A stretch of DNA of 64,000 bases. Origin: Lithobates sylvaticus (taxonomy: Eukaryota > Chordata > Amphibia > Anura > Ranidae). Numbering within the stretch: the stretch's first letter is position 1; each line of letters begins with the position of its first letter. A program made the position numbers and the translations under genes. The notes beneath the pieces are model-generated. The model worked only from the letters and a program-made list of their open reading frames with translations, did not search any database and had not been told where the DNA came from. Of this stretch, positions 35,945-47,298 are shown in pieces. The stretch covers positions 154,049,356 through 154,113,355 of the forward strand of contig CM053034.1 of the NCBI GenBank assembly GCA_028564925.1. Reading direction: 5' to 3'.

Positions 35945-36535
35945 TATTGTTGTACCCACTGACATCAAAGCTGGGGGTTATTGCTGCACCCACTGACACC
36001 AAAGCTGGGGGTTATTGCTGTACTCACTGACACCAGTGCTGGGGGTTATTGCTGCACCCACTGACACCAAAGCTGGGGGTTTAAAGCTGTACCCACTGAC
36101 ATCAAAGCTGGGGGTTATTGCTGCACCCACTGACACCAGTGCTGGGGGTTATTGCTGCACCCACTGACACCAATGCTGTGTTTTTATTGCTGAACCCACA
36201 GACACATATGATTTGGGTTAATTTCTGCACCCACTGTCACCAGTATTGGAGGTTTACTGTGTGCACCAAATAGCACTAATGCTGGGGGTTTATTGCCGCA
36301 CCACTGACAGAAATGTTGGGGGTTTACTGCTTGCACCCACTGACACCAATGCTGGGGGTTTATTGCTGAATCTACTAACATCAATGCTGGGTGTTTATTG
36401 CTGAATCCACTAACATTAATACTGGGGGGGGGGGGGTATATTGCTGCAGTGACTGACCTAGTACTGGGGGGTTTATAGCTGTACTCAAATGCTGGGTGTT
36501 TATAGCTGCACACGCTGACACCAATGAATCTCGTT
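35945..36535. repeat. 34-35-bp minisatellite, about 17 copies
   Basis: The unit 'cactgacaccaatgctgggg' + 'gttattgctgcacc' is repeated with point changes and small length shifts. A G-run near 36425-36436 lies inside one unit. The minus-strand proline/histidine-rich open frames are just translations of the array. Confidence 0.93.
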
Positions 36536-36539
36536 CTTG

Positions 36540-37260
36540 GGTGCATATGGCCCTAAGCGTTAGTACCATTTGGTACAGCGTCTTGCTGCAGTAGTTTTCA
36601 GCCTCTCATATATGTAGGTGCTTGACTGGGAATAGAGAGTGAAAGGGGGCTGGCTGCAGCTGCTCTCTGTGGCTGCTCAATTGGTTGCCAGCTGTATCGG
36701 CAGGAGAGGAGCTGATGGGCAGGAAGAGTTCAATAGACTGAGTCAGGCACTGTGGGGCCTGTTGTCCAGAGGAGGGAGACTCTACTGTTGTCAGGAGCGT
36801 TTGAACTGCATTTCCCAGAGTGAGATTGCCATGCGGGGAAGCTGCATTTTTCTCAAGCTGTATAGGGCACAGCTTCCTCTTGCCTTGAGGAAGAGGGAGA
36901 GTGCACATCGCTGTCCAGTGTGCATCATCGCTGCTGCATATCAGCCAGAGTTACCTGGGTGCATAGCAGAGAGTGGATTAATTGCTGTGTGTGATCGGAT
37001 GGTGAGCTGCAGTATCACTTGGAATGGGCTGTTGCTGTGGGAATTTGCCAATTGCTGCTCGAGAGATTGAGCCCTTTAGGAACTGACCATACAACCATCT
37101 TATATCATTATTGCTGCCTGCAGGCTTGACTGGGACTGGTTTCATGTGCATCAATTGTACAACTGGGTCCCAACGCTAGCCAGCTGAAGAGTTAGGACTA
37201 AAGACTCCTTTTACAGCTGCTACACATAGACTTTCATCTATTGCTTATGCTATGTGGTAC
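36540..37260. other. Intergenic sequence, no gene seen
   Basis: A plus-strand open frame of 143 residues (36639-37070) and its antisense partner have no recognisable family features. Treated as non-coding. Confidence 0.45.
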
Positions 37261-37269
37261 CTCTCTGGG

Positions 37270-37395
37270 ACCCCAGATGTTTTGGAACTATATTTCACAT
37301 GATGCTCAACTACACTGCAGAGTACATGAGCATCATGGGAAATGTAGTTCCAAAACATCTGGGGTGCCAAGGTTAACCATCACTGCCCTAGCCAT
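37270..37395. mobile_element. Short hairpin element ('catctggggtgcc')
   Basis: 'ccccagatgttttggaact' pairs with 'agttccaaaacatctgggg', and 'catgatgctca' with 'tgagcatcatg'. The ends run on into 'gccaaggttaaccatcactg'. Probably hAT-like, but no clear target duplication was seen. Confidence 0.65.
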
Positions 37396-37629
37396 TCTCC
37401 TAAAGTGCACTCTAGACTAGTTATATTAGAATTCACATTGCAGTTAATGCTTACATGCCCTGTTTATTGCTGACTTGGCCGATTCATGATTTAATCCCAG
37501 TCTAGCTGTACAGAACTCTATTCTAAGTTACCTTGGATTAGTGATGATACGGTCTAGTGGACTGTGTCTTAACCTACCTTCTCTATACTCATTTATGCTG
37601 AAATCATCATTCTAACCCATACCAATACG

Positions 37630-38345
37630 GGCAGTCCCTGAGTTATGAACACAATAGGGACTGTAGGTTTGTTCTTAAAGTGGTTGTAAACCCTTACAAA
37701 CCACCTAGATTAAGGTTTACCTGTAGGTCCAATAAATATCTCCTAAACCTACATGGTTTAGGAGATATTTAGAAAAAAAAAGAGGCATCGCTGTCTACGG
37801 CACTGCGCATGCCGAGATCACGGCGATATGCCGCTTTCGTGCGCATGCGCGGGAGTGACGTCATCGCCGATCCAGCGAATGACAGCGCTGGAGCGGTGAG
37901 ACCCGGAAGTCACTCCGGGCTTGATGGCGGCGGAGAAGGTCGTGGATGAGGACCGCTTCGGGGGCTTCGTTCTCAGGTAAGTTATTCATAATGAGCTCAT
38001 TATGCCTTTGCCTTGCAGGTTCCGTCTTTTTTTTTTTTTTTTTTGGAGGAAGGTGGAATTTGTGTGTAAATCGGAACAGTGCATTTTTAAGTGTAACTTC
38101 CGCCGGTGCAGGGATGTGGGATGTGCCGGGTGCTTCTGGGCATGCAGTTATGTTACCTGGGGCTCTTCTGGAAATCCAGTACATGTAGTACTGCAGTGTG
38201 GGATGTTTCCGGCGCTGCAAGATAGCTGCTCGGAGGTATCCAGGACCATCGTAGAGCACAAGCAGCCGGCATTGAGGCCGTTCGCATGTAGGAGTCGTTC
38301 GTAACTCGGATGTTCGGAACTCGGGGGCTGCCTGTACATTGAGTT
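37630..38345. repeat. Nested ranid repeats
   Basis: The outer repeat begins 'gggcagtccctgagttatga' and ends 'actcgggggctgcctgtac', an inverted pair. It is interrupted from about 37677 by a second repeat (cttaaagtggttgtaaacc ... GC-rich core ... poly-T near 38025-38044). The GC-rich 'gtgcgcatgcgcgggagtg' block is part of the inserted repeat, not a gene promoter as far as I can tell. Confidence 0.6.
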
Positions 38346-38925
38346 AATTTACCACCAAACAATCTTGTGTCGATTTACTGTTGCTAAATCACAGCTGAGT
38401 TAAAGGTATCTATCCTCATGCTCTTATAAGTGCTTGCAGTAACTTTCACTCAATTGGGTGTGTTAGAGGGGCTGAGGGTGTTCTTGGAGTTGAGGCTCAT
38501 AACACTAAATATACTTTTACAGGCTGCTGGCAGCGGGTTAGGCCATGAACCTTTGCCTTGCAGCCTCACAAAAACACTAGGATTGGCCACAGACAGACTA
38601 AACTCCTAGTGTACATGTATTAAATAATACATTGTTTCTTTGTGTTGCCCTTCACTAAATTTTCACGCTGTGATTTTTTGCAGCAAATGCAATACGGTAC
38701 ATAGATTTCCACTGATCTGCATTGGGGAAGCAGGGAGACTGCAGTTGGCAACATTCCATCCTGAAAATACAGGTTGCCTGTAGGTCATGCCGACCCAGTG
38801 GTTCCAGAATATTAGAGGCTTCTGTTAATTGAGTCATTGCTACATACGTGACCTTATGAAAAATTGTAGACGGCCACTCACATTGGCTTGTCTGGCTCCG
38901 CGCTTAGGATAATTCAAAAAGGTCT

Positions 38926-40742
38926 ATAATAACACCAGACACCTAGCGTGACTCAGTGAGGTATAAATTAATTAATAGTTACCCCAGAGATAATTAGCAC
39001 ACAAAATAGAGCTAAACGAGCTCTATTTAAATTAAATTATAATAATAAACAAAATATAACAAAAATTATATAATATAAATATAACAAACCCTGTACCTTG
39101 TATCACAATGTGTACAACGAAAGTTAATGATCAAACACTTGTGCCCAATCTAATATATAAAAAGTGCAAACCAACAAAATTGGCAAATAATCCCAATATC
39201 TTGGGTACATCCAAAAAACGTGAAAAATATTATAAAAATTAGACAGTGTTAATTGGTATAACGCAAAGTTCATATAGTAGTCCTTGCTGTAAAACGCCAC
39301 AATCACTCCTGTAGATATAGCTTGTGCACCATCACCAGACAAATTCTCGATCCACCCAATGTGAGAACCAGCAGTATTAAATGGCCTCTTACCAAATGGA
39401 GTTGATTACTTTGTTTAGAAGCAATCAAATGCGCTTTCACAGGATTGTGCCTGTACACTGAGTGACACACCCTCACTCAAGGGCTCTCTTCCCTCTATCA
39501 GACCAGCTCAGATGGAATGGATTGGAAACATATATGGGAATATAAAGAGAGGCGCACCTCATAGCGTAATAACGTTTTTATTTAAAAAAATAGCATAAAA
39601 AAACACAGCAGCCAATTGCTCACTTACATTTTCCAGTGCCTACCCGGCACTGAGGCTGCTTGCGATATGTTAAAAGATTCGATGGAGCAGCGGATCCTTC
39701 CCTCGTGGCGTGCGTCTCTAGCGTGCGTTCCACTCACCAGACAACCAGAGCCAATATCACAGGAAGTCCAGCAATAGTGCATCCAAAGATAACAAAGTGA
39801 TCAGGTACCGCCTACCGACGTACGTTTCGTGTTTTTCACGTCTTCAGACGCCACCCTGAAGACGTGACAAACACGAAACGTACGTCGGTAGGCGGTACCT
39901 GATCACTTTGTTATCTTTGGATGCACTATTGCTGGACTTCCTGTGATATTGGCTCTGGTTGTCTGGTGAGTGGAACGCACGCTAGAGACGCACGCCACGA
40001 GGGAAGGATCCGCTGCTCCATCGAATCTTTTAACATATCGCAAGCAGCCTCAGTGCCGGGTAGGCACTGGAAAATGTAAGTGAGCAATTGGCTGCTGTGT
40101 TTTTTTATGCTATTTTTTAAATAAAAACGTTATTACGCTATGAGGTGCGCCTCTCTTTATATTCCCATATATGTTTCCAATCCATTCCATCTGAGCTGGT
40201 CTGATAGAGGGAAGAGAGCCCTTGAGTGAGGGTGTGTCACTCAGTGTACAGGCACAATCCTGTGAAAGCGCATTTGATTGCTTCTAAACAAAGTAATCAA
40301 CTCCATTTGGTAAGAGGCCATTTAATACTGCTGGTTCTCACATTGGGTGGATCGAGAATTTGTCTGGTGATGGTGCACAAGCTATATCTACAGGAGTGAT
40401 TGTGGCGTTTTACAGCAAGGACTACTATATGAACTTTGCGTTATACCAATTAACACTGTCTAATTTTTATAATATTTTTCACGTTTTTTTGGATGTACCC
40501 AAGATATTGGGATTATTTGCCAATTTTGTTGGTTTGCACTTTTTATATATTAGATTGGGCACAAGTGTTTGATCATTAACTTTCGTTGTACACATTGTGA
40601 TACAAGGTACAGGGTTTGTTATATTTATATTATATAATTTAAATAGAGCTCGTTTAGCTCTATTTTGTGTGCTAATTATCTCTGGGGTAACAATTAATTT
40701 ATACCTCACTGAGTCACGCTAGGTGTCTGGTGTTATTATTGT
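38926..40742. repeat. Second giant palindrome, arms about 0.9 kb
   Basis: The left arm (from 'aataacaccagacacctagc') and right arm (ending 'gctaggtgtctggtgttatt') are near-identical reverse complements with small indels in an AT-rich part. The centre is 'cacgtcttcagacgccacc' + 'ctgaagacgtg' (39837-39866). Mirror-image open frames at 39124-39342 and 40360-40572 result from the palindrome and are not genes. Confidence 0.94.
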
Positions 40743-42630
40743 TTGTATAAACACACTGTAACCTATTTTCAATTTTAATTATTCACATTATAATGGTTGT
40801 AATGTATGAGTAACCAAATGTGGTTCACTATTGTCACTTTAAATAGTTATTAATTAGCTTAGTTCATGGTAGATCTATATTGTGTCTGCACACCTTTTTT
40901 CAATAAGCTCTTAGTCTCTACTATACAGTTCAGAATATACAATTAATTAACCTATTAATTAATTTAGTATCTCATGTTGGTACTAGCGCCCCTCATTTAA
41001 TTAAACTATACGTGACCTTATGTTGCATTCATACCAAGTCATCCTTTGAGACCAGTTTTAACAGGGGTGGTATTCCAGCCATAGTGGAGCATACAGGAGG
41101 TAATAGGGCAAAGAACTGTATGCCTGTACTATTATTTATCCAATAGTATGTGGCTGGCAAAGCACTGTAGAGTGTTCTTAAAACAGAAGGTCAAATATGC
41201 TTTATCTGTGCTGCAGTTGTGTATGGGGAATAAACCTTTTATTTTTGGGATTTGTTACTGAAGTGACACATGCAGATACCTTCTGTTTAAGTACCCCTTG
41301 TTAAGTCCCCCCCCAGCACTACAAGGGTTAAATGATCGTTACAGCTTATTCCTCATCCCCTAGAGTTAATACTTACCTTACAATCCTCTCCAATAGAGAT
41401 TGTGGGTGGTCCCTTGTCATCCTCACTTACAATGCAGGGCTATTGTCCTATGTTGTACTTCATGACATCATTGTTTGACAGCCGGCTGGGGCATCATAGA
41501 GAAGGGGCTCTGGGTGCCAGTTGCACAGATGGATGTAGTCTGTCTGGACAAGGTATTCCTTGACCTCAAGGCTCAAAAAGCATCTAACCTTAGTAGTGTG
41601 GGGGCCCCACTACAAGAGTAGTTTTTGTTATCCCTGAGTTAGGCTCTAGAAAGAAATCACCACCTACAGAACCTGCAAATTCCAACACTTATGGGAGGGT
41701 AGGATTCCTGGACCCTGCTGGACTGGCTGGAGGAACCACAGAAGGCAATGGGGGGGCAGGAATCTGACACTCTGGAAGTGTTGGATTCTGAAGATTCCAC
41801 AGGATGAGATTTCTCATTAGTAACATGGAACAGCGATGTGAGAAACCTCTTCTGTGCAGGGGAAATTAAAAATTTTTGTGAAAGAATCACAGTAAAGAAG
41901 GCCTGCTTGTATTTTGCGCTGATTTAGTAGGCCATTTTATGGCTCCTCTGGGGTCCATTTCACTATACCCTGTCTGGTTATACTGTCCAGTACTTGGCAA
42001 GTTATTTTTGATAAAATCTGTGATAAAATTGTGTATACTGAAAATTTCAGAAGCCGTTTGACTGCTATGAAACCAATCAAATATACTGCAGTATTTTACT
42101 GTTCCCTCACCCAATACCTGTAACCCCAAACTGTCCCTTATTGAGCCTAGATAGTACTGCATAGCCTCTTGTTCAAATCATGAGTGATACAGTAGCATGT
42201 CCCCCATTCACTTTAGTGGGATGCCTGTATACAGCCTGACAGATGGTCTTTCAATTGAGGCAGAGGCTACGTGATGCTGGGCAGGCTTCAAAATAAATAA
42301 CCCTGAATAGCAGGCTTGTGGCAAGCATAACCTGTTCTAAAGTGCTTGGGGGAGGGGGGCACAAAAAGCGATAGGGGCACTAAAATTCTTACCCTTTAAA
42401 GCTGAATACCAGGCAAGTTTTTTTTTTTTTAAACATTGATGCAGCTTACACCATGTTCTATGCCTGTGGGACCACTCAAGTGGATAATAACTAATGGCTG
42501 CCACTACTTACAGTGATTCTCACCATCTTCCACATTCCGTGGCAAGGAGCTGCCCTGCTGCATAGTGAAGAGGATCGCCTCTTTGGCACAGGTGCCATTC
42601 AGAGAGCGCCTTGTATTTTTATCAATATAA
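40743..42630. other. Intergenic sequence, no gene seen
   Basis: Mostly unique-looking. Minus-strand frames at 41657-42162 lack any recognised domain or splice pairing. Confidence 0.45.
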
Positions 42631-42744
42631 GGGGGTTGATTTACTAAAACTGGATGGTAGCCAATCAGCTTGTTCAATTAAGCAGATTTCTATGCAGAGC
42701 TGTACCAGATTTTGCACTCTCCAGTTTTAGTAAATCAACCCCAA
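42631..42744. mobile_element. 'ggggttgatttacta' hairpin MITE, short copy
   Basis: 'gggggttgatttactaaaac' pairs with 'gttttagtaaatcaacccc'. It is internally shortened compared with the 28-30 kb copies. Confidence 0.8.
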
Positions 42745-44327
42745 GGCGTTCGATTGGACAAAGTGGAGATGGTCACGCCACTGCCCCTCCCCTTTACATC
42801 AATTAGAGAAGGATTTGTGTAAAAAAAAAAAAAAAAAAAAAGCATGGCTTTCTCTGAATACCACCCGTTTCAAGCAAGTGACCCCCTGCAGCAGGACAGT
42901 CACACACAGCACAAGACTGTAGACTAAGTATCACAGGATCCTAGTATGGAGTACACACACTTACATTGGCCTGAGCTGGACCAATGCAACTGTGCAAAAA
43001 ATCCATGTATGGAATTTAACTTTATGTGGTGAAAGAGCTTGAAGACCTACAAATGATAGTAGTAAGTAGTGTCTAAATATACGTTACGTTAATATATTTG
43101 GTCACAAAACTTTTCCATGTTAATGCAGTGTCTGATAAAGTTGTAGTTTAATCCCAAGCCAATTTCTTATTTTACAGTCATACCCTTGAGGATAGTGACC
43201 CTAGCTTTCTGGGCCATCAGATAATGTGCCACTGGCAAGGGGGTTCCCAATTACAGCTTGATGGGGATTTCCAACCCTTTCGTGTGACCCATCCCAATGT
43301 CATCTGCTAAGCTTCATAAGCTTAAGTGTCAGTACATTCCGGTGTATAACATTGCCATTAAGTGGGTTCAGGTATTATGATTAGAACATAGACAGATACT
43401 AACCATGTACACATTCACAAAAACAGCAGGCTGCATTTGTTTTAATTATTTTATTTATAAAGCATAAAAAGTAATTAAAAAAGACCCAGTGCAGTAAGGG
43501 AGTTTGGATGGCATATGACCTGCAGTATCATTTCTACATTATCCTCACTGGGCCTGTGAGTGTACTATGTACTAAAATGTGCAGGCTTGACAACCCTGCT
43601 GCAGTTGTCATTGGTCCCGTTTGCCCCATCATGACATTCAATATGACCATTTCCAGTTTTCATCTGAGATTTGTAGCAATTTCTTTATTTTTTTATTTTT
43701 TTTTATGAAGCTGCTGTATCTGTAAGAAAGAACGTTGAAGCTGCATAGAAAGAGTTAGCAATACTGCCATCAGAAGCTATTGCATCCCATGTCATAAGCC
43801 TGAAGTTACAATCAGCAATGGTGTTAGTGAATGCGCACTATGAACGGTGGCCGTGCATCGATTTCCTCGGCATTAAAAACATAGCTGTCACACGTTCCTT
43901 TTTTTAGAGATGAAATGCTCCAGAAACTCGTCACAAAGCGACCTTTTCATTGTGCAGCTATTATTCTGACTGCATCACTTTAGTACATAGCTTTCAATGT
44001 TTAGGAGATGAGAGGACAGAAAAAGTTGGACTAATGGGGCTGAGGTAAGATAAGGCAACTTGGCATCACCATTTTTTTACTTTAAGTTTTCAGAATTGCA
44101 TGGAAATTTTGAGCAGATTCTCATGACAAAGCAAAGATCCAGAGTTCTGTAAAAGAAGAACAAGAGGAAAAGGTTACTGAGATCTTATAGGCATATATAG
44201 TATATCCATAGTTTTAAATTCTAATGAATGTAAAGTGACTTACAGTAACTTTGCATAGTTAAAATCTCACAAGGATTGGGGGGCAGGCCAGTACGGAGCT
44301 GGGGGGACCTTTAGTTTTGGAGAATAT

Positions 44328-44331
<4 letters not shown>

Positions 44332-44367
<36 letters not shown>

Positions 44368-44531
44368 CCGTCATGGTTCTTTACCTTCTTCACACCTGGC
44401 TTACCTTTGGTGGCATTAACCAGTTTGTTTTTACTATGCAAAGAAATAAAACACTGAACATAAAAAAGGGAAAGTTTTTTTTTTACTGTCATAAAACATA
44501 TCCAATAAATATATATATATATATATATATA

Positions 44532-44608
<77 letters not shown>
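44332..44608. repeat. (TA)n microsatellites
   Basis: A TA run at 44332-44360 and a longer interrupted AT run at about 44508-44607, followed by a poly-A near 44637-44656. The Ile-Tyr-repeat open frames on both strands are translations of these. Confidence 0.95.
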
Positions 44609-44610
<2 letters not shown>

Positions 44611-44699
44611 AAATAACAAAATTTATTAAATTTGGTAAAAAAAAAAAAAAAAAAAACAACAAGTGTATATTCTGTGTGAAAGTTAGAGAAATATCTATA

Positions 44700-47290
44700 T
44701 CTTTTGTTCATTTAAACATAAATATACAAATCTATTTGAAAGCCTGATGTATGTAAATCGCAATTAGATTTTCCTTCACAGGAGTTGTAATTTTAACAAG
44801 TGATTTCTTACACAGTATGGAAACACTTACAATTGCATCCCAAAACACATTTTCTCACTCCTAATTATGAAGATACCACACATTTGAGATTATGTTGCTG
44901 TCTACTTGCATAGGGATACCAATATCTAAAGAGGGCCTTCAGGCTTTCAAGCAAAGCATACATATTTGGTTTCCCAACTGTCACATTTCTGAAGGCCCTC
45001 ACTTGCCAGGATTGTAGAAATACCCACAAAGGTACAACAGTTTGGAGAGCAGATGACCCAGGGTATTTACGTATCAGGCACTGGTACCAGCTGTATTCAG
45101 ACAGCAAGAGAGGGAATGAAGGCCGCAATATTGGTTTATCTTTTGGGATTGTTTTTTTTAATCTGTACAATTGCTGGTTCTTGTCTTCAGCCACAGCATC
45201 TTAGAACACACAATACTAAATGAAGTAGTGTGTATATTTTTTCCTATGATGGAGATATCAGATCTGGACTGAATTGCTGAATGCTGGCCTATTTTCAATC
45301 TCTTCTGTCAATCTGGGACATTATAATCATTCAGGAAAATCTATTCTCAACTGTCAGTTTTTCTTTGTACTTTGGTAGGTTAAGGGGGTGCTGCAGATGA
45401 TGCATTTTGTCTATAAGCATACAACTGCTTCCCAGTTTGACTGTTAGTCTTTGTATTGGGGGAAAAAAAAAAAAAAAAAAATTTTGGGTATCCTAATGAA
45501 CACCAAGGGTGGTTTAGAGTGGCATTCAGAATTAAGATTTCTAGCTCTACAAAATGACTTTCGAAAAGCAGCTCGAATAATCAGGCTTTGGTCTTTACTA
45601 AAGTGAGATACTCTTGCAAGCGTTAAGTATGCAAAAAAACAAAAAACAAACCTGGCAATGTAAGAAGATAGGACCCTTTGTTAAACTGGGCACCATTTCA
45701 TGGCACTTCAGCACATTTAGCCATTAAAAGAACAAAGGTCTTGATGTGAACCCTGTGATTTGACCACGCAGAGCAAACCAGCAAGTTAACTTCCATGTCC
45801 CCAGCAATCAACTCCCCTTACTCTGCAGAAATCTGTACTCTGTACCCCCTCCCTTTACGCCCCTGTCCTCCGCTTTCAGGAGAAAAAAAAAAGTTAACCC
45901 TGTGCAAGTTCCTAGTTGCGTTTAAGAGGCTACACAGGGCTGAGGACCCTCATCACATCCCCATGAGACAGTGCTAGTCACCCAAGCTGCCAATCACCAA
46001 GCACCAGTGCTGTCACTTGGAAGGAAGTGGCGCAAGTCACCAGTATTTCTCTTCCCTCCCAGGGGCCAAGTAAAAACAGGAGGGTAGCGAATGGTAAGTA
46101 AAAGCTGCAGCAAGGACTGCCAATAAACAGGCTTTGCCCTACAAAATGCATTATTAAATAAAGGAATTCATAAATACCACTTAATTTCCATGAGTAATGT
46201 GTATTAAACATTGCAACATTTCACAGCATTTTACAAACAGCAAGAAAACTGTTAAAAAGCCACAAACAATATACAACTTGGAAGAAAGAAACATATTTTT
46301 TTTTAAATAAAAGTTATATAGGAAGGATGTAGAAGGTTAATAAAGATTTGAGAAAATTCTAATAAAATGCTTGGAAAAAGAAAAAATATAATAAAGATTT
46401 AATAAAGACCTTTCTCATAACCCACCGATTAGATGGTTCTAATTTTCCACATGCAATGTAAAGTGTCAAGGCTGTAACAGTTACAAGGATGGTCATAGTG
46501 TAGCGTACCGTGTGTTACAGGAAAGTCTACAGAGTCAATGTGAAAGCCTGAGCACTAATATACTGAATATTGTTTGTGAAGACCTGAATATGAATCTGCA
46601 CAAAATATTCACAGATAAGAGTATTCATTGACCAGTGCTGTAGACTTAGTGTGTATTGGTGAATGCAGGTTTAGACTGCAATTGGGTTGTATACTAGACA
46701 AATGATTTTCCCAGTACACAAAAAATGAATAAAATAAAAACTTGTTCAGCCAGGGTGGTGATTTTTGTCCAAAAAAAAAATCTAATTTACCTCGCACCAA
46801 AGGAAGTCCTTGGCTGGGCATTCAGGAAACCATCATGTAAAGGTGCCCTATGACAAGAGGGACTAATCAGAAGACCCAAATTCCAAACAATTGGTTTCCT
46901 GAAAGATTGTGGCATATACACACTGCATATCACTGTTGTATTAGGGAACCTTTGCTGAACCACAATGACCACAAGTCTGGCAGGAACATCCATCCCAGTC
47001 TTGAAATCCTGTTACCGGAATAGGTTTAGAGGTGTCAGAAGTTTGCATGACTGTCAGCTATACGATTTCCCAAAACCGTAATCGAACTGGTGACATCTAA
47101 TTTTTAGGGTTTGTGCCCAACATACAGGAAGAGCTACCATCTAATATGGTAAGGTTAAGATCAATTGTTACAATTAAAAAAGTCCAGGCAGGGAGAGAAA
47201 GGCAACCATTGAACAAATCACTAGCCTATGTTTTTTTATGCAGTCAAACTTTTTTTTCTAATAACACTTTTTTGTATTTCATTCTACCAG
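44700..47290. other. Region upstream of prr33, no coding exon confirmed
   Basis: AT-rich. A non-coding first exon of prr33 would be expected on the plus strand here. One weak candidate is 47109-47147 (preceded by 'ctaatttttag', followed by 'gtaagg'), with low support. The 109-residue minus-strand frame at 44865-45194 has no recognised family. Confidence 0.4.
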
Positions 47291-47298
47291 GAGTCACA

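Noticed and set aside
36184-36569. Proline/histidine-rich minus-strand proteins
   Set aside because: Translation of the 34-35-bp minisatellite.
37800-37990. GC-rich block with 'gatggcggcggagaagg', resembling a start-codon exon with a 'caggtaag' donor
   Set aside because: It is in the core of an inserted repeat with relatives elsewhere; the resemblance to an exon and donor is probably chance.
39124-40572. Matching 70-residue frames starting MSGDGAQAIS on both strands
   Set aside because: Again a product of the palindrome; no recognised family.
44259-44747. 128-150-residue Ile/Tyr-repeat proteins
   Set aside because: Direct translation of (AT)n microsatellites and poly-A runs.
44865-45194. 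109-residue minus-strand frame
   Set aside because: No domain, no splice sites and no neighbour context; kept only as unassigned.
47113-47298. N-terminal 62-residue extension of prr33
   Set aside because: It reads through a pyrimidine tract and splice acceptor ending at 47290; the conserved-looking protein starts at 47299.
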